NCBI GenBank assembly: GCA_002505495.1
Contig: DAVI01000073.1
Coordinates: 313-6,316, forward strand
DNA from: Euryarchaeota archaeon UBA59
Lineage (GTDB): Archaea; Thermoplasmatota; Poseidoniia; Poseidoniales; Thalassarchaeaceae
Direction of reading: 5' to 3'
Length of the DNA stretch: 6,004 nucleotides
Part shown: positions 1-5,215 of the stretch, one piece after another
How positions within the stretch are numbered: position 1 is the stretch's first letter
Layout of the letters: every line of letters begins with the position of its first letter
Translations under genes and position numbers: made by a program
The notes under the pieces: model-generated
Told to the model about the DNA's origin: nothing
The model's input: the letters and a program-made list of their open reading frames with translations, nothing else
Databases searched by the model: none

Positions 1-2
1 TC

Positions 3-380
3 GGACAGCTAGCCAGTGCGTGGGTAATTGGAATATCCATGGTGATGATTACCCGTCACCCCTTCGACGTCAGTCTCATGACGCATCTTTTCTATGCGAT
101 GAACATCTTCCATGGTAGTTACATCTGGGGCATTTTCATCGCGGTCTCTCGAGGCCAATTGGACCAATCCCTAACCTATCGGAACTGGAGCGTGAACAAT
201 ATTCGCTGGGTTTTGGCAGGCTCAGGGATTCTCTCGTTCATACTCATGAGCATCATGATTCCAACTGGTAACTTCGCCATCGCCGCCTTCTTTGAGTGGA
301 CCATGACCTTTGCAGCAGAGGGGCAGGCTCTGGCCCTTCTTCCGATTCTCGCGCTTGCAGGCTCGATAGAGGAGGAATGA
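3..380 (+). CDS. C-terminal part of a multi-spanning membrane protein, possibly Frag1/DRAM/Sfk1-like (5' end outside window)
   Basis: The frame is open from base 3, so the gene starts before the window. A methionine at base 39 is internal rather than a convincing start, because the 12 codons before it are also hydrophobic. The visible 125 residues contain about four hydrophobic stretches (roughly residues 3-16, 26-48, 67-86 and 91-117) and end in an acidic tail (IEEE), so this is an integral membrane protein. A His/Phe-rich second helix and a Glu-Trp pair at residues 98-99, at the start of the last helix, resemble the Frag1/DRAM/Sfk1 family, but this rests on pattern memory and is weak. The stop codon (378-380) overlaps the downstream dtdA frame, and the dtdA ribosome binding site lies within the last codons, so the two are probably co-transcribed and translationally coupled. 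The molecular function is unknown. Confidence 0.7.
   Translation, partial: GQLASAWVIGISMVMITRHPFDVSLMTHLFYAMNIFHGSYIWGIFIAVSRGQLDQSLTYRNWSVNNIRWVLAGSGILSFILMSIMIPTGNFAIAAFFEWTMTFAAEGQALALLPILALAGSIEEE
369..376 (+). promoter_or_regulatory. Shine-Dalgarno sequence deciding the dtdA start
   Basis: GAGGAGGA is a strong match to the anti-Shine-Dalgarno of archaeal 16S rRNA. Its GGAGG core (371-375) is 7 bases before the ATG at 383 but only 1 base before the in-frame ATG at 377. This favours 383 as the start. The site lies wholly inside the end of the upstream membrane-protein gene. Confidence 0.75.
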
Positions 381-382
381 AG

Positions 383-1360
383 ATGGCAGTATCATTGTTG
401 ATCATTTCTGAACCAGACATAGCCTCGACAATTCAGGGGGAGGCGCTGTTAAGCCGAGGCGGTTGGACTGAAACTACCTCTGTCGAAGGTGACAGGGCGT
501 GGGCCCACGACACTGCTCCAGTTCACATCTGGTGGCTCAATGACCGGGTTCTCTGGCAGGACGGTTTGGATGAACGGTATGAGGCGGGCGCGAAAGTCGA
601 GGTGTCGGAGGTCATCTTCCTCTCTCGGCACTTTGCGGCGAGTGGACGCCCGAGTCTGACCTTGCACGTCATCGGAGTGCCCGGCGAGTCACCAGTTGGT
701 GAGGCGGCCGAGTTTGGCGGCGTCAAGGGTGAGGTGGTCCTGCCCAATCCACGGTTTGCGTCGTGGTTTCGTCGGATGTGCCAAGCTGCAGAGGACCACT
801 CGCTGACTTCTGAGTTCGAGTTGACCATCGAGACCACGCATCACGGACCGAGCCTATCGGTTCCGACCCTGTTCGTTGAAATCGGCTCATCCGAGTCGCA
901 TTGGGACCGGCGTGATGCGGCTGAGGCGTGGGCTGACGTCATCACCGAAGGGCTCGGGCTCGACGGCGGTGGCGGTCTTGGCGACTGGGCTGCGTTATCG
1001 GACGCTGAACGGGTCACTGCGAAAGTGATGCTCGGTATCGGCGGCGGCCACTATGCTCCCCGCCACACAGATGTTATTCGCAAGACCAACTGTTGGGCGG
1101 GCCACCAAATCGCTGGTTACGCACTGGAGATGGAACGGCCAGACGACCCCGATTGGGAACCCACCTCAGGGCCCCTCCCTGCGGGCCAATGGGCCCATTC
1201 GATTCGAGTCTGTCTAGAGAGCACCCGAGAGGCATTTCCAGGAGGCCAAATCATAGCTCATCTCGACCGAAAATCGTTCAAGGGGTGGCAGCGGCAATCC
1301 ATCAAGCGGCTCTGCGCCGAACTCGAGATTTCCATCGGTCGGACCAGAGATTTCGACTGA
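383..1360 (+). CDS. dtdA: D-aminoacyl-tRNA deacylase, DtdA/GEK1 (DTD2) type
   Basis: This is a cytoplasmic metal-dependent hydrolase that removes D-amino acids mischarged on tRNA and so protects translation from D-residues. In archaea and plants DTD2 replaces or supplements bacterial DTD. The 325-residue product carries the family signatures in order: a hydrophobic N-terminal strand (VSLLIIS), the His at 95 followed by VIG, FGG at 111-113, the hallmark THHGP (152-156) followed by PTLFVEIGSS (161-170), then GIGGGHYAPR (218-227) and a GHQIAGYAL segment (240-248). The paired histidines, Glu166 and His223 are likely metal or catalytic ligands. The start at 383 is chosen from the Shine-Dalgarno; an ATG at 377 is the alternative. 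The product is somewhat longer than the roughly 270 residues of thermococcal homologues, partly from a glycine run (195-198) and an acidic/proline-rich stretch (251-269). It is probably co-transcribed with the membrane protein upstream. Confidence 0.93.
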   Translation: MAVSLLIISEPDIASTIQGEALLSRGGWTETTSVEGDRAWAHDTAPVHIWWLNDRVLWQDGLDERYEAGAKVEVSEVIFLSRHFAASGRPSLTLHVIGVPGESPVGEAAEFGGVKGEVVLPNPRFASWFRRMCQAAEDHSLTSEFELTIETTHHGPSLSVPTLFVEIGSSESHWDRRDAAEAWADVITEGLGLDGGGGLGDWAALSDAERVTAKVMLGIGGGHYAPRHTDVIRKTNCWAGHQIAGYALEMERPDDPDWEPTSGPLPAGQWAHSIRVCLESTREAFPGGQIIAHLDRKSFKGWQRQSIKRLCAELEISIGRTRDFD

Positions 1361-1375
1361 ATAGCCATCGGTAAT

Positions 1376-1391
1376 CGTCAAAGGATTGACG
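1376..1391. repeat. Perfect 6-bp inverted repeat before the proline dehydrogenase gene
   Basis: CGTCAA-AGGA-TTGACG is a perfect inverted repeat with a 4-base loop. It lies in the 59-base gap between dtdA and the proline dehydrogenase gene, ending 28 bases before the start codon. It could be an operator for a dimeric regulator or a small RNA hairpin. No T-tract follows it, so it does not look like a terminator. No clear TATA box is visible nearby. A 6-bp repeat can arise by chance, so its role is uncertain. Confidence 0.4.
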
Positions 1392-1419
1392 CGCTGTTCT
1401 GCCATGCGGGGCGAAAGCC

Positions 1420-2397
1420 ATGGGTCTCTTCGGTCGCGTCGTTGTTCGCGTTTTACCGGTGATGCCGCGCTTCATCGTCGGGCTTGTGGCCAAGCGTTAT
1501 GTCGCTGGTGAGGACTTGGAATCAGCAGTCACCATCATGAAGAATCTCGGTGCCAAGGAGGGCTGCTCGTTCACCATCGATGTTTTGGGTGAGGAAATCT
1601 CGAACATGGAGGAAGCGAAGCACTTCGTCAATGAGTATGACCGACTGATCGACGCCATAGTCGAAAACGACCTCGAAGCAAACCTCTCGGTCAAACCGAC
1701 CGCCTTCGGACTTCTCATCGACGAGCAGAAGGCCTACGCCAACATGGAGGCTCTCTTCGCTAAGGCGGCGGAGCACGACATTTTCGTCAGGTTGGACATG
1801 GAGGACCATCGGGTGACGCAGGCCACCATCGACATCGTTCTGCGAATGCATGGAAAGGGCATAACCAACGTAGGAACGGTACTGCAGTCTCGGCTCTTCC
1901 GGACGCCAGACGATGTACGAGCAGTCTGCAATGCCCTCGGACCGCAAGCGGACTTCCGACTCTGCAAGGGCATCTACCTCGAACCTGAAGATATAGCCCA
2001 CACGAAGTACCATCCAATCAACACCGCATTCGCTGAGTCTCTCTCGCTGATGCTCGACTCTGGCGCCTATGTAGGAATTGCAACCCACGACAAGCCGCTC
2101 ATTCACGACGCGCTCGAACAACTCAGGTCGCGCGGCATGACGCCAGAAGGTCCGGACCCTAGAGAGGGTGCTGGGCCAGCTCGGCCAGGTAAGGGTGCTG
2201 GATATGAGTTTCAGATGTTGCTCGGAATCAGAGGTGAGATTCGAAGGAAGTTGCGCAAATCAGGCCATCCGGTTCGCGTCTACATCCCATATGGAGAGCG
2301 GTGGTACGAATACAGCATGCGACGGCTGCGAGAGAATCCCGATGTTGCCGTTCACATCACCAAGGCGTTCCTGATGCCGTGGACGAATCGGCGTTGA
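1420..2397 (+). CDS. Proline dehydrogenase (monofunctional, FAD-dependent PRODH)
   Basis: It oxidises L-proline to 1-pyrroline-5-carboxylate with FAD, passing electrons to the respiratory chain; it is the first step of proline catabolism. The 325-residue product shows the PRODH barrel motifs in order: SVKPTAFG (90-97, with Lys92), RLDMED (124-129), NVGTVLQSRLFRT (150-162), FRLCKGIYLEP (179-189, with Arg180 and Lys183), ATHDKPLI (221-228), and EFQMLLGIRGE (263-273). The substrate-carboxylate region VYIPYGERWYEYSMRRL (287-303) aligns Tyr288, Arg301 and Arg302 with E. coli PutA Tyr540, Arg555 and Arg556. The length is usual for monofunctional enzymes, and no P5C dehydrogenase domain or neighbour is seen. 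An unusual Gly/Pro-rich insertion sits at about 241-261. ATG at 1420 is used; the upstream GGGG at 1408-1411 is only a weak Shine-Dalgarno. Confidence 0.95.
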   Translation: MGLFGRVVVRVLPVMPRFIVGLVAKRYVAGEDLESAVTIMKNLGAKEGCSFTIDVLGEEISNMEEAKHFVNEYDRLIDAIVENDLEANLSVKPTAFGLLIDEQKAYANMEALFAKAAEHDIFVRLDMEDHRVTQATIDIVLRMHGKGITNVGTVLQSRLFRTPDDVRAVCNALGPQADFRLCKGIYLEPEDIAHTKYHPINTAFAESLSLMLDSGAYVGIATHDKPLIHDALEQLRSRGMTPEGPDPREGAGPARPGKGAGYEFQMLLGIRGEIRRKLRKSGHPVRVYIPYGERWYEYSMRRLRENPDVAVHITKAFLMPWTNRR

Positions 2398-2408
2398 GAT
2401 TGAGAGCA

Positions 2409-2426
2409 GGTGCCGTTGAACGGACC
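2409..2426. repeat. Imperfect hairpin between two convergent genes
   Basis: GGT-g-CCGTT-g-AACGG-ACC folds into a stem with one bulged base. It sits in the 28-base gap between the stop codons of proline dehydrogenase and the zinc-ribbon gene, touching the latter's TAG (2426-2428). Neither side has a T-tract, which archaeal termination normally needs, so a terminator role is doubtful. It may be chance. Confidence 0.3.
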
Positions 2427-3154
2427 TACTCCTCTCGATAGCGACTGAAGTTGGAATCTCGAACCCGCTGTTGGTGCTCTTCTCGGCCCTCGAACTCCTG
2501 ACCTCGCCAGCGACCCCGCTCCCTGCGCTCGCGCTCCTCCAACTCCCACTCGCTCTGAGGTTTGTGAAGGAAGATTCGCCGAATCCGGCTCGCCGCCAAC
2601 TTTCCCGTAAGCCTCCTACCTTGTCCGGTGTGTAGGGCCCGTATTCGCCATTCCTTTCCTTCGTGGACGAACATGTTTCCACAGTGGAACTCCTGGTCAG
2701 GTTCACAGATGATGGAGTCAGAGAACGAATAGTCGGCGTCGGTGAAGGTCATCTTGACCCTCACTCGGTCTTTGCGAACCGCCCAGACCACATTGATATC
2801 GCTAGCTGCGGCCGTTTTCAATGATGTGGCATCGTCCATCTCAAGTCGGGTTATCTCCCACTCCGCATGGTCATGCTCAAACACATCGCCGGTGGTGAAT
2901 CGCTCGTCACCATCTACTTCGATGCTGGCTCGGCGACTGTCGGCCCCTTCAGAGAGCGTGAAATTGACTGAGACCCCCTTTGGAGGTCGAACCATGACAG
3001 TGTGAACTTTTGAGCAACCTTCGCAACGAACAAGATGGTCGACACCGCTTCCGCGCTCGGTTGTCCGCAGGATCTCATGTCCCTCCTCATTGCCGCAACC
3101 GGGGCAGAGAGTGATGTGCTCCACCTCCTCGACAGCATCCTCGGAGTCGACCAT
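2426..3154 (-). CDS. HVO_0476-family zinc-ribbon protein
   Basis: The 242-residue product begins with a zinc ribbon: CPGCG supplies Cys17 and Cys20, and RCEGC supplies Cys44 and Cys47. Two repeated beta-rich units follow (about 60-125 and 128-196). Each has a stretch like FTTGDVFEHDHAEWEITRLE or FHCGNMFVHEGKEWRIRAL, and segments such as VVWAVRKDRVRV and RIRRIF match my memory of the euryarchaeal HVO_0476 family. The function of that family is not established; a nucleic-acid or ribonucleoprotein role is possible but inferred. The last 42 residues form a Glu/Arg-rich charged tail, probably helical or disordered, that looks like an addition to the core. The frame stays open to a TTG at 3217, but that would overlap the divergent methyltransferase start, so ATG 3154 is preferred because it begins just ahead of the zinc ribbon. 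No strong Shine-Dalgarno is visible. Confidence 0.85.
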   Translation of the reverse strand: MVDSEDAVEEVEHITLCPGCGNEEGHEILRTTERGSGVDHLVRCEGCSKVHTVMVRPPKGVSVNFTLSEGADSRRASIEVDGDERFTTGDVFEHDHAEWEITRLEMDDATSLKTAAASDINVVWAVRKDRVRVKMTFTDADYSFSDSIICEPDQEFHCGNMFVHEGKEWRIRALHTGQGRRLTGKLAASRIRRIFLHKPQSEWELEERERRERGRWRGQEFEGREEHQQRVRDSNFSRYREE

Positions 3155-3210
3155 GATGCCGGGCGAGCGCCCATCCCTCTTCAAGGCGACCCTTTGGGGA
3201 AAACAGTGTA

Positions 3211-4002
3211 GTGGCAAGGCTTGAACCGGAACCTCCGGCAGCGAGTAGCATGGAGAGCGAATCAGAGGAGCCGGAGCACCCTCTGGATGGGTTGCTCTCC
3301 AAGCATGATGAACTCGTGCGCAAGGAGCCGCAAATAGCCGCTAACATCGGTGAGCAACTCAAGCACATGGACCTCGAATCGCTGCCGCTAACCGTGCGCC
3401 GTCGAATCCGCGATGTGGCGGCTCGGCACAAACCTGCAAACGTAGTCGAAGTTGGCGCTGGCATCGGCCATCTCTCCGCATGGCTATTCGATTTGTGGCA
3501 GGATGAGGAGTTCCGCCCTGACCGATACGCCATGGTCGAGGCGGGGGGCAAGTTCGGAATCATCCTCACTCGCCTCATGCGACGCTACGAAGCGAGCAAA
3601 TGGGCAGATGTCGTGGTCGCTGAATGGCTTGACATCGTAGCCAATGTGAACGCCTGGAATGCTGCATTCGCTACCACCCCCGACATCGCCGCCCTAGAAG
3701 CGCCGCCTATCCCACACCCAATCGACCTCTGCATCGTCGATGTCGGCTGGAAACGACAGGTCGAGTGTGTCATGGCTGCAATCCCTCTACTATCCAATAA
3801 CGGTCTTCTGCTGACCAACGAGCCGGATGTCCCGACAGGTGACTTGGCAAGTCTGGAGGGTGATGAGGCGAGTTCGGAGGAGGCGAAGGTGGCGGCGTTC
3901 AACGAGTGGATCACCCTCGTGAAGATGCTGAACGACACTCACAATGTCGGTTTCGTACCAATGTTCGGCGGCACTCTAGTAGGAATCCAACGCAAAGGCT
4001 GA
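3211..4002 (+). CDS. Class I SAM-dependent methyltransferase, O-methyltransferase-like
   Basis: This is a predicted cytoplasmic methyltransferase of unknown substrate. With the GTG at 3211 it has 263 residues. A charged, proline-containing N-terminus (1-25) and a helical segment (26-72) precede the Rossmann core. Motif I, VVEVGAGIGHLS (78-89), binds SAM. An acidic strand end, YAMVEAGGKFG (106-116), fits ribose binding. IDLCIVDVGWKR (171-182) is the usual post-II Asp strand, and IPLLSNNGLLLTNE (191-204) matches the PLL..GGlll motif of catechol-type O-methyltransferases. A Glu/Ala-rich loop (212-228) and the final beta hairpin (VGFVPMFGGTLVGIQ) complete the fold. ATG at 3250 is an equally possible start that would drop 13 residues; neither has a clear Shine-Dalgarno. 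The gene diverges from the zinc-ribbon gene and ends tail-to-tail against the protease gene. Confidence 0.8.
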   Translation: MARLEPEPPAASSMESESEEPEHPLDGLLSKHDELVRKEPQIAANIGEQLKHMDLESLPLTVRRRIRDVAARHKPANVVEVGAGIGHLSAWLFDLWQDEEFRPDRYAMVEAGGKFGIILTRLMRRYEASKWADVVVAEWLDIVANVNAWNAAFATTPDIAALEAPPIPHPIDLCIVDVGWKRQVECVMAAIPLLSNNGLLLTNEPDVPTGDLASLEGDEASSEEAKVAAFNEWITLVKMLNDTHNVGFVPMFGGTLVGIQRKG

Positions 4003-5127
4003 CTACGCTGCTGCACTCAACAAGGCGGCTGTGTCCAAGTGACCGTATCCATAGTGGTCGTCGTGCCCCGACTGGCCTACAGAACTCGATTGAATCCAAT
4101 CCTTCACGTCGCTGATTGCTCCCGAGCCACCAGAACTGCCGTCGTGTCGCAGGTCCTCCCGCTGCTCCAACAACAACCCGAGAGCACCTGACACCCATGC
4201 TGTCGAAGCCGATGTGCCGGAAGCGTGGCCCCACGCGGTATCGAACTCGCTGCCCTCTGTTAGGAGGATTGGGACCTCATGGCCAGGAGCCACCAACTCC
4301 GGCTTCTGATCTGGGTCGAACCTCGGGGCAATAGGTGGGAGTGGGAGGAAGCGGCCATTGTTGTCGCCTACACTCGAACCGCTCCAGATTTGGCCGTTGC
4401 GATCGATGCCACCCACGCAGATGACATCCTCGAATGAGCCGGGACTCTCGACATCCCCATCGTCATGGGCACCGTCGTTGCCGGCGGCTGCCACTACAAA
4501 CACGCCGGCGTCAAGTGCGTCCTCAACCGACTCCTCGAGTTGATCGGTGGAGGCGAGGATGAAGTTGAATCCGGGTTCACCACCCAAACTGAGTGAGATG
4601 ATGTCAGCACCTTGTTCAACGCACCAATCGACCGCTGCGGCGATGGTCTCGTCAACTCCCTCTCCGGTCGAGCCAATCGCCTTGGCCACGAGAAGTTCAA
4701 CACCGGGAGATACTCCCTTCATCCACCCATCAGCCCAAATCAGGCCAGACATCGCGGTGCCGTGACCTTGGTCATCGTAAGGTTCTCCACGGTCATTGAT
4801 GAAATCCTTCCAGCCAGCAAGTTGCTTACCCGCGAAGTCGACATGTCCGAGTTCGATGCCGGAGTCAACCACACAGGTTCGCACACCCGAACCATCCAAT
4901 CCCGTGACATTGTCGAGACCCGAGATGGTTCGAAACTCATCCTGCCAGTCGAGGTAGTCTGGATGTGGCCGACTGAGAACCTCCTGATTGATAACTTGAA
5001 TCAGCCAATAAGCAATGGAAGATGAAATAATCAGTATCAAGCCGACTGATACCGTCGTCACTATGACCTTGAAATGAGGGTGTTGGTGAATCGGACGGGA
5101 ACGGCTTGGCTCAGCCAATTCGGGCAT
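4003..5127 (-). CDS. Membrane-anchored subtilisin-like serine protease (S8 family)
   Basis: This is a peptidase predicted to act on the outer face of the membrane. Numbering from the ATG at 5127 (374 residues), positively charged residues precede one hydrophobic segment (about 20-46), consistent with a type II signal anchor. The S8 catalytic domain begins around residue 75. The triad is Asp88 in CVVDSGIELGH, His122 in GHGTAMSG, and Ser306 in GTSAST; Asn217 in AAAGNDG forms the oxyanion hole. ISLSLGG (177-183) and the C-terminal YGYGHLDTAALL also fit the family. There is no recognisable I9 propeptide between the anchor and the catalytic domain. The serine motif departs from the usual GTSMAxP. 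Starts: ATG 5127 has GGGAG nine bases upstream; GTG 5166 and TTG 5196 would add an acidic N-terminal tail and cannot be excluded. It probably shares a transcript with the cysteine desulfurase upstream. Confidence 0.92.
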   Translation of the reverse strand: MPELAEPSRSRPIHQHPHFKVIVTTVSVGLILIISSSIAYWLIQVINQEVLSRPHPDYLDWQDEFRTISGLDNVTGLDGSGVRTCVVDSGIELGHVDFAGKQLAGWKDFINDRGEPYDDQGHGTAMSGLIWADGWMKGVSPGVELLVAKAIGSTGEGVDETIAAAVDWCVEQGADIISLSLGGEPGFNFILASTDQLEESVEDALDAGVFVVAAAGNDGAHDDGDVESPGSFEDVICVGGIDRNGQIWSGSSVGDNNGRFLPLPPIAPRFDPDQKPELVAPGHEVPILLTEGSEFDTAWGHASGTSASTAWVSGALGLLLEQREDLRHDGSSGGSGAISDVKDWIQSSSVGQSGHDDHYGYGHLDTAALLSAAA

Positions 5128-5197
5128 CTCCGTCGACTCCCAATCGACCGGCTCTGCATCACTCACGGCCCCTTGTGCGCTGCATCCCCCCTTCAAT

Positions 5198-5215
5198 CTC
5201 TCGCGCTCGCGAGAG
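5198..5215 (-). repeat. Perfect 8-bp inverted repeat filling the gap after the cysteine desulfurase stop
   Basis: CTCTCGCG-CT-CGCGAGAG begins immediately after the TGA of the cysteine desulfurase gene (minus strand, stop 5216-5218) and ends one base before the TTG at 5196. It could form a very GC-rich hairpin of 7-8 bp. On the minus strand it is followed by a purine run (AAGGGGGG), not a T-tract, so it does not resemble an archaeal terminator. Possible roles are transcript processing, 3'-end protection of the upstream message, or control of protease translation. Confidence 0.55.

Noticed and set aside
296..382. Upstream extension of the dtdA frame to an ATG at 296
   Set aside because: It would overlap the membrane protein's last helix by about 80 bases, and the strong Shine-Dalgarno at 369-376 points to 383.
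1361..1419. TATA/BRE promoter for proline dehydrogenase
   Set aside because: No AT-rich box at a suitable distance can be seen, so no promoter is annotated.
1522..2121. A 199-codon open frame on the minus strand opposite proline dehydrogenase
   Set aside because: It lies wholly within a gene with complete PRODH motifs, has no recognisable domain, and is the kind of antisense frame that high-GC codon bias produces.
2409..2426. Convergent-gap hairpin as a bidirectional terminator
   Set aside because: It has a bulge and no T-tract on either side; archaeal termination depends mainly on T-runs.
2260..2706. A 148-codon minus-strand frame across the end of proline dehydrogenase and the zinc-ribbon gene
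   Set aside because: It is out of frame with the zinc-ribbon protein, rich in Ser/Arg without a domain, and overlaps two well-supported genes.
3155..3217. N-terminal extension of the zinc-ribbon protein to a TTG at 3217
   Set aside because: It overlaps the divergent methyltransferase start, adds residues without family character, and uses a rare start codon.
3087..3578. A 163-codon minus-strand frame opposite the methyltransferase
   Set aside because: The Ser/Arg-rich composition and lack of motifs mark it as a shadow of the methyltransferase gene.
4612..5025. A 137-codon plus-strand frame inside the protease gene
   Set aside because: It is antisense to the S8 catalytic domain and has no recognisable features or start signal.
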